64,000 nucleotides of DNA, taken from contig NW_025336481.1 in assembly GCF_004798865.1 (NCBI RefSeq), positions 41,484,570 to 41,548,569 on the forward strand, given 5' to 3'. The notes under the pieces were generated by a model. It worked only from the letters and a program-made list of their open reading frames with translations. It searched no databases and was not told the origin of the DNA. Within the stretch, counting starts at the first letter, position 1. Each line of letters opens with the position of its first letter. Position numbers and translations under genes: made by a program. Source of the stretch: Varanus komodoensis (Eukaryota > Chordata > Lepidosauria > Squamata > Varanidae). Shown in pieces: positions 23,861-35,310 of the stretch.

Positions 23861-26244
23861 TGAATGAATGAATGATTTTTTTCTGAGCTATTATATTTTA
23901 TACTGTGATTTAAGATGAACTGCTTAGTGATTTTAATATATTAAACATACTTACTTATTGAATGAATGAAATATTCTTTTTTCAAAACAAAGTAACATCC
24001 AGAGGACCACAATTTCTCCCTTTCTGCCTTATATCATCCACTGTACCCACAATCCCTGCAATGTGTAAGAGGTTTCTGACAAGTATGCAGAAATTCCTCT
24101 GCAGACATGTCATCCTGAAACAATCTTCTGAAGGCAGAAAGTTTGCAGAATCTGGCCCAGGAAGCAGGGAATCTCACATCACACCAAAAATTCATATAAA
24201 AAATACCATATACATACTTTATCTAGGATTTCCAGGTAATTTAAGACTCTTTCTTCCAGACAAGATAATCATTTTTCAGTACCCAAGGGACACTTGTAAG
24301 GAATTGGGTTTAAGTGTCAGAATTCAAGTTTTCAGATAAAAATGTGAATGGGAGAATATAGGAGATTCCTATAGAGAAAGAAATTGAATCATGGCACATG
24401 AGTCTGATTAAAAGAGTGAATGCTTATGGGGTATTTGCTTATCTGTTTGAGTGGGATGGCATGATTGCAGGGATACTAGAAACTTGTTAAAAATGTGTTT
24501 CAGCCGGAGCTTGATTGAAAACTTGAAATTCGCACCAGGGTGTCAAAAGGCTCACTGAAGCAGATCTGGAAGTAAAATGTTATGGTTATGGTTCAAACAC
24601 AATCAAATACACAGACACCGGGATCCACAAGCCACTATAAGAGCAGGAGGAATATAAATGTGCATTTCCTCATTAAAAAATGATCCTCTCTTTCTTGCCC
24701 CAGGTAGACTTAAAAAGGAGGTAGGTGAAATTATCTTCTGCTTTTCTTGTATACTCTGTCCTGGACCTGGGATGGGGCACCAAATCTAAGGCCACTTCCT
24801 ACTCCCAGTCAGGGCTGTTGCATGATTGACTTGTTCATTTTGTTAAGGGAGTGTCTCAGAAATTGGTATACTCCTCCTGACAGGGGACAGGCGCACCTGC
24901 CTCTGGGGAAGAAATGCCTCAAGTTTCTACCCTTGTGTTTAAAGCTAGGATGGGCAAGCACCTTTTGCTTATAAATGTGGACAGAAAGGGATTTCTGGAT
25001 CCACTTTCTCTCCTGATTTATTATTTTGAATTGCAAGTCCTTTCTGTTGTGTTTATGAAAAAAAACTGTACACTTTGCTATCGTCTTACCAAACAATGAC
25101 CCGAAGAAAATGCTCACCCAACTGATCACTCAGATTCCATAGGTACTGATATTCCTAGCTTGGGGTGGTGGGGGTGGAGGGGGGGGCACTTTCTGTACCT
25201 GCCAGTTATGTAACTGCTCAAGATGAGGGGTAGCCATAATTCGGCAACACAAAGATGGCTGAATACACAGGTTTCAAACCCACATTTTTTAAACAGCAAA
25301 ACATTCAAAGCCTGGATAGTTCAGTCTCTCCATCAGAGCTTCTCACATTCAGTTTATTGTAGGTTCCCATTTTTTCCACCCATCCGTGAAGAAACGTGTG
25401 AATTTTGGTAAGTTCTTATGCAAACACACAATCAAAATACCACTCACCTCAAAATAGAGTTTGTCACTGAAATTGGCACCTTGACCTGGGCCAGGCCTCC
25501 ATGGAGGAGTACGAATGGTACCCCATAAGCTATTATCACCGTCTCCTTGGAGGAACTGGTCAAACTGTGGCATCAGACCTTTTTACTTGTTGCAGGTCTG
25601 TGCTTAGTTTGCTTGCTCATACATGGGGGGAGTTTCAGCTGAAGACGCACTTTGGTCTCAGTGACAAAGCATTGAGGGAAACCACTGAAGAAGACTGATA
25701 AATTGAGTGAAGGAATTAAGCACTACTCATTTAGTTAATGTATTAAACAGCCATTAAAAACCAAAATAAAGGCACTGAAAGGGCATCATTTGCAAGGAGC
25801 TAAATTCAGGAATGCTGTGTGGATCCTGTAGGTACTTACAACTCAAGAGCTGAGGAATGGGACTGGAGGGCAGTACCCTGTAGCAACTTACTGTTGTCAG
25901 CTCATCTCTAACTATGAAATCTTCAGTAGTTGCATCAACCCAAAACTAGACTAAATACATAGAGAAATTTCTTCTTCATATAGCAAAGGCTGGCTATATA
26001 TACTTGCAGCCTTCCTTGGGTACCAGAAAGTAGTGGTAAAATAGATCTCATTTGTCATTTGCTCAGAGTAAATTTGAACTATTGCTCAGCCTTCATGTAA
26101 TGGTCCATTAATGAGAAGGCTCTGGATCGCCATCCGGATAACTGCTTTGCTCAGTGAGCCAGCGTGGGTTGGTGGTGATGAATGAGAAGGAACAAGAGAG
26201 CACTGTGGGGTTTCTTCTTGCTCTTTTGGAAAGGGACCATTAGA
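23861..26244. other. Non-coding, no recognised element
   Basis: No gene or confidently named repeat. An impure G-run lies at about 25164-25187 ('ggtggtgggggtggaggggg'). Some AT-rich text near 23880-23960 resembles an L2 tail but is too short to call. Confidence 0.4.
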
Positions 26245-26430
26245 ACTCAGTAGTAGTGAAATGTGATTTGCATGCAGAAGGACCCAGAATCTATCCCAGC
26301 CATTCAGTTCCAGAGCATCAGATAACAGATAATGTGCAAGGCCATTCTCAGCAAACTGCTGCCAGGCTAAGTGGACAATAAGGACCAAAATGAACAAAGA
26401 GCCACACCTGGTGTACCAATGTCTTCCTGT
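26245..26430 (+). mobile_element. tRNA-derived SINE (GCATGCAGAAGG family)
   Basis: The landmarks of this common lizard SINE occur in order: 'tttgcatgcagaagg', a decayed B-box region ('cccagaatctatccc'), 'cagataatgtgcaagg', 'ctgctgccaggctaagtgg' and 'acaataaggacc'. It is diverged. A minus-strand copy of the 3' end lies at 29288-29385. Confidence 0.65.
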
Positions 26431-26939
26431 CTCATAGGTGGAGATGGGTGAATCTACCAGTTTTGCTTCGTTCCACATTCTTTGTGTTTTGCCCTGTGTT
26501 CTTTCTCTCCTGAATACAAAGAAGTCTGTGAATGATGGCAAACTCTTATCAAAAGCAAACTAAAATGAAATTGTCACCCAACCCTAAATCGAGGAGGTTC
26601 TGCTGTTCCCAGCATGCAGAAGAACATGATGTACTTGCCTGCTAGGTAAACATCAGGTGCCCGTAGGGGAAAAAAGAGGTGCCCAGCCTAACTTTGCACC
26701 ACAGCCATGGACGAATATATCATTCTTCCACGCCATGTTTTTCAGAGCTAAGCACTCAAAGCACGGTGCCTAAATGAATGGATCTTCCGGCTCGGTTTTC
26801 CCCACATTTTGAATCTCAACCTCTTTTTTATCCTGACTCTAGAGAACCTTGAGAATTTTGTTAAATTCTTATCAAAACCCAAAATGAAACCAAATCTTCA
26901 CCCGTGTCTAGTCGTATGCATGCACGCACTGTAAGTCAG

Positions 26940-27320
26940 GGCTAAAATTAGTATGCATTTTACAGAGGTGGGATACAGTTGTCAAAACTTTCAGAAAAGC
27001 ACCTGAGCTACTTAGCCAGCCAAAGTTCACAGCAAAGCCCAACGAGATAACAATGTATATCCCTTGGGCTCTGCTAACAGGCCGCTAACAATGTGATCAG
27101 AAATAGATAGTGAATGCCATCATTCTGCAATGGAGGGCTCCTTTGATAACAGCGACACCGGAAGCAGGAAAGGAGATTGCTTCTGTTCAGGAGGTGAAAC
27201 ATTGTCTGGGGGCCTCAGACAGGGAGAAAGAACAAGGATTGATAGAATGGAAAAAGAAATGGACTTTACTCTAGGCTGAGGGAGGAAGTCAACTCATTAA
27301 CCTTTCTTGTAAAGTTATCC
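26940..27320. promoter_or_regulatory. Candidate conserved non-coding element (unverified)
   Basis: A repeat-free stretch with 'ctcctttgataacagcgaca', 'gctaacaatgtgatcag' and 'aacaatgtatatccc' (GATA, SOX-like ACAAT and TCF-like CTTTGAT cores). No coding signature. Inference from texture. Confidence 0.28.
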
Positions 27321-28135
27321 TCAGAATAGATGGGGTCTTTTCCCCCTCCTAAGAATTGGTGGGGGGGATTGACAGTTTTCTTCTGCAGAATTTAAGAATA
27401 AAGCATCCATTTGATAAATACAGCATCCACAGATGCTGGCAAGGTGGTGTCTTGGACGCAAGAGTGAGCTGGCACTTGAAATCCATCCTCAATACCATCC
27501 ATCAACGCAAATCGATGGCACGGACACAGTTGAAATGACGAGGTGTCCAGTTCAGGTCACTGCATCTCAAAAAGACCACTGGATACAGGAAAAGGTGCTG
27601 AAGGGAGCAGTTGCTTTGGGGGCAGCTGATGCAACTCGGAAAAGATGAGATGCATTGGGGGCGGGAGGCGTTATTGTCCGTTTCGGAAAAAAGGTGCCCA
27701 GGTATGGGGAGGCATGAAAATGATATCGTGGTTAGAGAGAGATTTTCCCCTCCCTCATAATGCCAGAATTTGGGGTCATCCGACTGATTGGCAGGAAATT
27801 CGGGATGGTTTCGGAAACGCTGTCTTATGCAGTGTTGTGCTTCTCCAAATTCAAACCCACTTTCTAATGAGGTGCAATAAATGTATCCTCATAACAAGCA
27901 ACAGATTAAACAAAATTTGGGGCAGAAGTGGACCACAAAATTTGAGTGGGAGAAGCAAGGGCAGAGATGTCTGCTTTAAATTCATCCTGAACATGCTGAA
28001 TGATTTAATGTCCCTTGAAGACTTAAGTCTGAACAAAGTGTGAATGCACAAATATGAAGAAGGCCAAAAAAGGAAGCCACCAGCAATCCTGTTGGAACAA
28101 GCTGAAATGAGAAGGATTACAGGTTTCTGCTTAAC
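27321..28135. other. Non-coding, no recognised element
   Basis: No named element. The 132-codon plus frame at 27645-28043 shows no domain and is judged to be a chance frame. Confidence 0.4.
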
Positions 28136-28139
28136 AAAA

Positions 28140-28260
28140 TCAACCTACGGTTTGAGAAGAACAGCCAGTTTGGATCAGACCCAGGGTCCATCCCATCCAG
28201 CAATCTGTTCACACACAGGCCAGCCAGCTTCCCCAGGAAATCTATAAGCAGGACTTTAGT
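28140..28260 (-). mobile_element. CR1 LINE 3' fragment
   Basis: The plus strand reads 'agaacagccagtttggatca', 'gacccagggtccatcccat' and 'caatctgttcacacaca', the complement of the CR1 terminal region that starts 'agaacagcc.tgctggatcag'. Short and diverged. Confidence 0.55.
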
Positions 28261-28410
28261 GCGCCAGCTGCCTCACCACCATCCATGTTCCCCAGCAACA
28301 GGCATCAAGAGAGAGGGCCTTTTTAGTGGTGGCACTAAATGTGAAATTTGTGAAATGCTCTGTCCAGGACAGATGAGACCAAGGGTTCATCTAGTCCAGC
28401 ATTCTTTTTG

Positions 28411-28663
28411 TTTAAGTATTATATTCCTATCCTGCCTTTTTTCTTACACTTAAGCCAAAGCAACTTTCCTCCTCCTCCTCCTCCTCCTCCTCCTCCTCCT
28501 CCTCCTCCTCCTCAGGCTCTTCATCTGATCCCCAAACAACTACCCTGTGAAGTTGGGCTGAGAGTCAGTGACTGGCCCAAAGGTCCACAGCAGAGCAGGG
28601 ACCAGAACCTAGATCTCCTGAGTCCCAGTCCTGTGCTCTTAACCACTACTCCACCCTGACTTT
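28411..28663 (-). mobile_element. tRNA-derived SINE with internal (CCT)n
   Basis: Plus-strand text: 'atattcctatcctgcc' (3' end), then a pure CCT array, 'ctaccctgtgaagttgggctg', 'cagtgactggcccaaagg', and a tRNA-like head ending 'aaccactactccaccctgac'. The triplet array has replaced the middle of the SINE 3' region. Confidence 0.8.
28468..28513. repeat. (CCT)n microsatellite
   Basis: 46 bp of uninterrupted CCT, about 15 units, inside the SINE. It reads as poly-proline in one frame; this is not a protein. Confidence 0.95.
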
Positions 28664-28716
28664 CACCTGCAACCCTCGGATTAGAAGTCTCATGCTCACC
28701 AACTGAGCTGGTTGGC
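28664..28716 (-). other. tRNA-like fragment (5' two-thirds)
   Basis: On the minus strand from 28716: a decayed acceptor arm, a D-arm-like GCTCAGTTGGTGAGC (A box), a five-base stem TGAGA, loop CTTCTAA and opposite arm TCCGA, then GGGTTGCAGG where a T arm should begin. It resembles tRNA-Lys outside the loop but has TCT at the anticodon position. The T arm and acceptor 3' strand are missing because the neighbouring SINE follows directly. It is therefore a SINE head or tRNA relic, not a functional tRNA gene. Confidence 0.5.
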
Positions 28717-29287
28717 CTCAAGGATCACCCAGTACCAATCAGCTGCCCGCAGGACACCCACCAGCAGGACAGGAGTGCAGGAGCACCCTCCCATCCATTT
28801 TCCCCAGCAACTGGTATGCATAAGCATATTGCTCCTGATACTGAAGGTAGCCATCCACAGCCTTCTCCTCCATGAGAAAAGAAGAACAACGCTTCCGTAT
28901 CCACTTTCTTCACACCACGCATAACATGTGTGCATCTCTACCATGGTCTGCTTTAAGGGCTGGAGCTAAAGATTCCTGAGAGAATGTAGAACTGCCTCCA
29001 CACATCTGTGGACCCTGCCCTGAGGTCACATGTTGGTCTTCTCTCTTCTGTGCATCCCTCTTTTCCCATTGCACTTCTTATTCAAAAAGCTGATCTCACA
29101 AACCCTTTTCTAACTGAGTACCACATGGAGGGGTGGAGCCAGCTCAGCTCCAGGAGCAGGTTCAGCTCTTGGTTTAGTGATGGTGGTCTGGACATTTGAA
29201 GCAAATTAGTGCGTGTCTGTTGCATGTGCAGAAGAACCTTTCGACACAACCTTTCAAGACAGGACCTGCAGTTGCTCAAAGCAATCA

Positions 29288-29385
29288 CCGGAACATAAGA
29301 TGCTGCCTTATGCCAAATCAAATCCAAAGTCCATCTAGCTCAAGGTTGTCTACTCCAGCTGCAAAGTCTCATACAAGATTATGAG
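29288..29385 (-). mobile_element. tRNA-derived SINE 3' end (GCATGCAGAAGG family)
   Basis: The plus strand reads 'ccggaacataagatgctgcc', 'ccatctagctcaaggttgtc', 'tactccagctgcaaa', the complement of the 3' end of the SINE also seen at 26245-26430. Truncated. Confidence 0.6.
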
Positions 29386-29599
29386 GAATGCATCACAATC
29401 CATTTTTTCACAAAATTAACTCACTTCATACTTCCAAGAGTCAAATGCGGACCCCCAGTGCAAGCTGCTAATAAAATCTGTACATTTCCACACTTGCAAT
29501 GTAATTTGACTTGTGAAACAGAATAACAATACAGTTCTTTTTAGAAAATGCATTGCTTTGCAAAATATGCATGAAAAGGCCTATTTTGAAAAACACTTT

Positions 29600-29780
29600 G
29601 TGGATTTCTCAGGAACCCTCAGTCAGGTACGGAATGGGCTTCCATGGGAGGTTGTTGAAGCCCCACCGGTCAGCAGGTTCAAGGACAGGCTCTACATGCA
29701 CATGATAGGCATGTCGTGAGCGGAGCTGGCTGGAGCTGGGGGTCAGACTAGATGGCCCACGAGGTCCCTTCTGACTCACT
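29600..29780 (+). mobile_element. CR1 LINE 3' end
   Basis: Plus-strand CR1 tail: degenerate coding end with VRNGLPWEVVEAPPVSRFKD, then 'gtcagactagatggcccacg' near 29739 and the terminus 'ctgactcactctgattc'. The same subfamily as 17757-18095 in the opposite orientation, and as the piece at 47556-47663. Confidence 0.85.
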
Positions 29781-29956
29781 CTGATTCATCCAGCACTGTG
29801 GCCCAATCTCCTTACCAGGCTGAAGATTTCCTTTGGACCTTTTTAACAAATAAAGCAGGATATAAGTGTTAACACATCCCTAATAAAATAAGATCATTGT
29901 ATTCAGTTCATTCCTGGCCTGATGCGAAGCTTATTTTTAGAGTATAAGTTCACAGA

Positions 29957-29984
29957 AACCCTCAGTCAGGTACGGAATGGGCTT
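29957..29984. repeat. 28-bp exact repeat of a CR1 segment
   Basis: 28 bp here are identical to 29614-29641 within the CR1 tail (both contain 'cagtcaggtacggaatggg'). The surrounding bases are unrelated, so only this small piece was copied. Confidence 0.85.
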
Positions 29985-30790
29985 AGCACAAATCTTAGCA
30001 GTCAATGATTGGATGCAATAATTCAGTGACCCACTAGAGGGAGCGAATGATCCAAGCAATAAAAAGGACAAAAGGCCTTGTGGTGATCTTTCTCCTCTTA
30101 CTTCATAGAACCTATAAAGGAAGGAGGTTTTCCTCCCCCGCTCCCCTCAAGAAAGCCTTGACTGCACTTAGTTTCACAATCAAGGCTGTTCTTTGTAATG
30201 CAGCGTTTAAAAGCGAGAGCGGAGAAAGTGTGCAAATGTGGCGGCAGAATGCTTAGTGTGAGCGGGGCGACAGGGTGCAGGTGGGCAAGGCAGGAGAAGC
30301 AGGGAAGGGAGGGTGCAAAGGTTCACGGGTCTTTTCTGACCATGCAGGGCCCATTCCTGCTGGAAATGTGCTACTTCCGACGGTGAGCACCATCTTTCCA
30401 CAGCGGGAAAGAGGCCATTTTGCACAGATGGGCAACAAGTGCACAACCCTGTGGCCCCCTTGGGAGATGTGGTCCTCTGCTCACAAGCATCCCACGCAAG
30501 GTGTGGGGGCAGCACCACTGGTATCCGCTGCCCCTCATGCTCTGCATTTGCAGCTGGCTAGATTTCGGGCAGGTGAGGGGAGGGTGCCAGGTAGAATCAG
30601 CAAAACTCCATGGCCGGGGCTGCCTCCCCGCCTTCTCTCAGCTTGCCCCCTTTCCCCTTCCAAGGTCCGCAGTAGGGGCAGCCACTGCGGTTCTTCCCAT
30701 GTTGGCTGAGAAGGGGCAGGGCAGGGCCTCGGATTTCAGAAATCCTGTGGTCACCCAGACGACATCCGGAGGCCTTAGGACTACACTCTA
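29985..30790. other. GC-rich non-coding stretch, unclassified
   Basis: Clearly more GC- and CpG-rich (especially 30185-30770) than its surroundings, with several overlapping open frames expected from stop-codon depletion. No known protein, promoter motif set or repeat family was recognised. It could be a relic of a GC-rich transposon or an isolated CpG cluster. Confidence 0.35.
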
Positions 30791-30894
30791 GAAGTGGTTC
30801 TACTACATTTACTAACTACTAATTGACTATTAGTAACCATAACTGACTTTTCTAGCTTCTTTGAAATCCTTAGTTTTAAAGATCATTAGGGGGT

Positions 30895-31215
30895 TTTTGT
30901 TGTTGTTGTTGTCTAGTTGCTAAGTCATGTCTGACCCTTCATGACCCCATGGACAACATTCCTCCAGGCTCTCCTGTCCTCCACCATCCCTTGGAGTCCA
31001 CCCAAGCCCACACCCACCGCCCCAGTGACCCCATCCAGCCACCTCATCCTCTGCCGTCCCCTTCTCCTTTGCCATCAGTTGTTCTCAGCATCAGGGTCTT
31101 CTCCAATGAGTCCCTCCTTCTCTTTAGGTGGCCAAAATATTTGAGTTTCGACTTCAGTATCTGATTGTCCAAAGAACAGTCAGGGTTGATTTCCTTTAAG
31201 ATTGTTTGAACAATT
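30895..31215 (-). mobile_element. Bov-B (RTE) LINE 3' end
   Basis: The plus strand begins with a (GTT)n run and 'gtctagttgctaagtcatgt', then 'gaccccatggacaacattcc', 'gccacctcatcctctgccgt' and 'gtggccaaaatatttgagtt'. This is the complement of the Bov-B tail, matching the plus-strand copy at 5499-5785 in reverse. Confidence 0.9.
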
Positions 31216-31249
31216 AATTTAGTACTGCTATTTTCCAAGTTTGGAAAGA

Positions 31250-31740
31250 AGCACATAAGAAGAGCCATGCTGGATCAGATCGATGCTCCATCCAGTCCAG
31301 CACTCAGTCCAGGTGGTGGCAATCCATGTGTCCACAGGATCCTTCAAGCGGGATGGATAGAGGAGCTCCACCTACCCATTTTGGTGCCGAGATATGCGCC
31401 TCTGATCATGGTGGCAGCACAAAGTCAACAAGGCAAGCAGCCATAGGTACCCCTTCTTCTCCATGATCCTTTTTAAAAGCCATCCGAATTGGTGGCCATC
31501 ACTACTTCCTGTGGCAGTGAATGCCACAACTTAACTATATGCTGTGTGAAGTAGCCTTTCGTTTTATCTGTCCCGAATCTCCCTCTGATCAACTTCATAG
31601 GATGACTCTGTTGGGTTCTTGCATTTTGAGAGAGGGAGCAAAATGTCCACTTCTCCATCTCCTTTACACCTTGCATTGCTTTAAACATCTTTACCATGTC
31701 TCTCTCTCTCTTGCTTTTTTCTAATCTATACAATTGTTGT
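31250..31740 (-). mobile_element. CR1 LINE 3' region
   Basis: The plus strand shows 'cataagaagagccatgctgg', 'aaaagccatccgaattggtg', 'gccatcactacttcctgtgg' and 'ttaaacatctttaccatgtc'. The minus strand gives a degenerate C-terminal CR1 peptide with KGYFTQHIVKLWHSLPQEVV. About 490 bp survive. Confidence 0.8.
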
Positions 31741-32149
31741 AGCTATTAATCACCTCTTTGATCATTTTAATTGCCTTCTCTGGCCATTTTCCAATCCTGT
31801 CCCCCACTAGGAATGGACACCAGACCATCTCCATTGTTCAGGCTCATATGGAGATCACTTCCGGCCAAGCATGCCCTTTCTAAGAAAACTTACCACTGGG
31901 ATGCTTGGGAGCTGTAGTTTCCCAATTCATTGAACCAGGAGGCATGGGAAACTGAAAATTCCATGCACTCCTGCAATAAATGGTGCTACTCATGGACAAG
32001 AAATATAGAGCCACTTCTGTCTTTAGCACTGATGTTCCCATGATGGATTCCTCCCCCACCACTTCCTTGAAAAGGCGCTTCGCCAGGGAAGAAGTTCCAT
32101 GAAGCACTGAAGGAAAGACCCAAGCCTTCCTCTTTTTCTAAGCTTTCTT
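31741..32149. other. Non-coding, no recognised element
   Basis: Nothing named. 'gcttgggagctgtagtttcc' near 31903 recalls the short palindromic repeat family but is too brief to assign. Confidence 0.4.
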
Positions 32150-32560
32150 AGGGAAAGAAAAGAAAACTATTAATGCCTGAGCAATTTCTGAAAATGTGAC
32201 AGCTCAGAACAAAAGATGAATTAATTATGAATTGCGATGGCGGGAGCTCGTCCATTGCTAGCAAGAACAAGCTGCCCGGTCATTTAGTTGTTTGAGAAAA
32301 TCTTTTTGTCTTCCCCACACTACCTATTTCTACTTGGCATACAGCCTAATTCACTTTGAATGCTGTAATTGTTGCCACATCTCATTGCCAGTAGGAAATG
32401 TATTTCTGTGCTGAAATGAATTACGGGTAGAAAAGACAGTCCTAAAAATTAAAAATACAGATTCGGAATACATACCTCTACTGCCATGCTGAAAATAGAA
32501 AAGAAAGGCTGCGCATGATTTAATAAAACTGTTTCTCCATCGCAATGCTGTTCAACACCC
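32150..32560. promoter_or_regulatory. Candidate conserved non-coding element (unverified)
   Basis: A repeat-free stretch with 'gatgaattaattatgaattg', 'ccattgctagcaagaacaag', 'cactttgaatgctgtaattg' and 'ttgccacatctcattgcc'. High sequence complexity, homeodomain-like cores and no open frame. Among the best CNE-like stretches here by appearance. Untested. Confidence 0.38.
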
Positions 32561-34129
32561 TACATCAACACTTCCACTGGCCCTGTTTGGACATTTCCCC
32601 CTTCAGATTTAATATCATATTCAATCTTGATATGATGCAGCCGAACATCACATCTGGATCATGTCGCCTCCTATCTTAGGGACTGTCATTTGTTTCACTT
32701 CCACTGTCCCCACTGGAAACCACAACATGGGAGCCAGCAGAGTTGCGCCAAGGTTTCCCTAGTTCATTTTCCAGAAGAAAAGGCAGGTTTTCGAGGAGGA
32801 AGGGAGAAGAAAGTGTAGCAGAATTCTCATGGAATCTTTTGTTAAGTTTTCAAAGGTCAGAAGAACTCCCAGGGCTTGGGAAGAAGGGAATGGTGCACAG
32901 ACCTGCATAAGGAATGGGAGATTTGTAAACTCTGGTATTAACTGACCTGATCTGCACCTTCCAAATTAATGTGCAGAATTTCAGGCACAATGCAAGCTCC
33001 GCACTCCAGATCAATCCTAGGCCATGCGAGCAAGAGCCATGCAGGGTAGACGGAAGTGCGGAAGCTTTTGCAGCCGCATCCTCCACCTTGTTTGCTAGAT
33101 AGGTCTTGAAGAGGGCTGCAAGGAAGCTGCATGAAATCCACCTTCTAATGTTTTCAGACTTCCTTTCTCCTTATCTTAGAATGTGAGCTGAGCTGAAAGG
33201 AGGACTGGAACGAAGGTTGCAGAACTAGCAATCTCTTTCCCCATCACCTGTAGCACAAACAAAGGCCGTTCCTCGTGACACAGAAGAGGGCATCGCTTGT
33301 GCAGTGCTTGTGCAGGGATCCTTCCCTGGTAGGCACCATGGAAATGCCTAGGTGCACTCATCTGGAGCCTGGACTCACAGCTGCAATGAAGCGGGATAGA
33401 GTTGGGGGGGCCAAGCCCAGGGAATCCAGCAGATTCCCACCCCCAAAATGGTTTCCTCACATTCCCCTAGCCTTGAACCCTGTCACATGCAGCTGAAGGC
33501 AGGGCCCATGTGATCTTCAGAATAGGAAGACCCTCAGCCCCTCCCCTCCCCTCCCGTTCCCTCTCCTCCCACATTGCCGGCACCCAACCCTCTCTGTCTC
33601 TTACAGACACAACCCAACTCTCCTGCCATGTCATAAAAATCACTCCCCATGCTCTTTCTTGATCCCCAGGTTTTACAGTTAAAATTAGAATAAACCCTAT
33701 ATCTATATCTACAGTATATCTATATCATCTATATCTATAGGGTTCCATCAGAATGCATATACATATGTATAAAATGATGGTACATGTTTTATTTGTGCAG
33801 CACCAAGTGGCTCTCATCACCTAGTCCATAGTTATAGCCCATTCCAACCTCCAAATGCCTTTCATGTCAATATGAGAGATATCATCAGGCACTTTTGAAA
33901 GCGGCAACCTATTTATAAAGATACCATCTAAACCTGCCTGATGCAGCTGACTTATGAATCAATTATGTGGACTGGGCCAAATGATAGATCTGTTCTGAAT
34001 TTTAGAGCCATGTGTTTAAAACAGCCTCAGACCCAGATAGAGCTATTCAACATCCTGCCAGGTTTCTTATCTTTGTGTAGAGATTTGTCAAAAATAAGAA
34101 GGGGGGAATGGGGGGGGGATAAATTAAGT
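32561..34129. other. Non-coding; small low-complexity patches
   Basis: No gene or named repeat. Low-complexity patches: a C/T-rich tract at 33535-33570 and an ATCTAT-type patch at about 33703-33740, where short 'atatctata' units repeat. Confidence 0.45.
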
Positions 34130-34330
34130 AAAATGAAAAAAGCGACTGCTTTCTTTTTTTTTTCCTGTGCCCTCTTCCTTGTTATTAAAAAAAAAAAATC
34201 ATGGCTATCAAATTATTTAGAGCCTGAAGCATAAAGGGGAGATGAATTGGGGCATGCAGGGGATCAAGGAGGATTAAAAAATAGTGAATTTGATTTGGAT
34301 GAAACCTAATAACAGCAGTCACTGAGGTTT
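34130..34330. promoter_or_regulatory. Candidate conserved non-coding element (unverified)
   Basis: A repeat-free A/T-rich stretch with 'atcaaattatttagagcc', 'tgaatttgatttggatg' and 'aacctaataacagcag'. No coding signature. Weak inference. Confidence 0.22.
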
Positions 34331-34954
34331 CCACTAGGGATATGCAAGGAATCTGTTTGGGGGTGGAGATCCATCGGATTCCCTGCACTCGGCTTCCCAG
34401 ACCCGGGTCTGCTTTGCAGCAGCCCAGGGTCTGTTCCCAATGAGCACCCCCAGTGTTTGTGGGGTCCTCACCAGGAACTGAGTCCCACATGCAGCACCAG
34501 CAGAGCCCCTTTCCCTTGCACGCCATTGCCGGCAGCAGCAGCAGGTGGGGAAGAAGCTTGGTCACCCAGAAGGGCACCTGGAGCCCCCTCCACCGTGCCC
34601 TTTTTCCACCTCCTGCAGTTGGGTGTACCACCAGGGGTCCGTGAGCGTTTGCAGACTTCCGCTTGGATCAACTTGCTTTGCAGACCGGGCTGAAGCACCA
34701 GAGAAAGTCTGCAGCTGCTGGAGGGATGCATTCTGAAAGGGTTCCTAAGTTTGCACACAGGACAACACTTTAAACAACCTGATTATTTAAGCTGCAGAGC
34801 AGTGGGAGGGCTTTGTGTCTGAACTGGGCCTTAAAAGTTTCAGTCACAGGACATGCAACTGAGTTCAAGTCAATGCAATTATAGCCCTGGGGCCTTGACT
34901 GAAATTGAGCTCCCCTCCTTCTCCAAACCAAAATGAGACATTGGAGTAAGTGAG

Positions 34955-35165
34955 GAAAGCTTGCAATTATGGAGCCTCTTGAGCTTGGAAAGAAATGGAG
35001 TAGTGAAGGGGAACACAGCTGGGGTGTATAAAGCCATGCAGGAGCAGGGGAGATGGATGCAGTGCATCGTAAAACTGTTTGCTGCCATAAGATTTAGTGA
35101 GGGTCACACACTTGGCTGGCTTTCAAAGGGGATTAGATCCATCTATGGAGGATAACGCTGCTGAT
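34955..35165 (+). mobile_element. CR1 LINE 3' region, diverged
   Basis: A degenerate plus-strand frame ends HTLGWLSKGIRSIYGG, which matches the place in squamate CR1 tails where a 'ggctttcaaaggggattag' stretch and 'tatggaggataa' occur (both visible near 35118-35155). Confidence 0.6.
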
Positions 35166-35224
35166 GGGGCACAGGACTGAATAGGCAGCACCCACTTGTA
35201 CGCATGGCTCTTTATCCGTCTAGT

Positions 35225-35310
35225 GAGCCAGTGTGGTGTAGTGGTTAGAGACTTGGGCTAAGACTCGGCAGACCAATCAAAGGCTTACCCAGCCAGGAAG
35301 CTCAATGGAA
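35225..35310 (+). mobile_element. tRNA-derived SINE, truncated head
   Basis: It begins 'gagccagtgtggtgtagtgg', the standard SINE head with A-box-like GTGTAGTGGTTAGAG. The B box is decayed and it stops near 'ggaagctcaatggaag'. Confidence 0.7.

Larger units (their letters stand above)
28360..28900 (-). mobile_element. CR1 LINE 3' end interrupted by a SINE
   Basis: Left remnant (28360-28410): 'gggttcatctagtccagcat'. Right remnant (about 28725-28900): 'agcaccctcccatccatttt', 'ccccagcaactggtatgca', 'aggtagccatccaca'. Together they are the complement of a CR1 tail, in the right order. The intervening 28411-28716 is SINE and tRNA-like material inserted later. Confidence 0.65.

Noticed and set aside
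26086-26541. 151-codon minus-strand frame
   Set aside because: It reads antisense through a tRNA-derived SINE; peptide is an artefact.
28408-28659. Frame with a long poly-proline run
   Set aside because: Translation of the (CCT)n microsatellite in a SINE.
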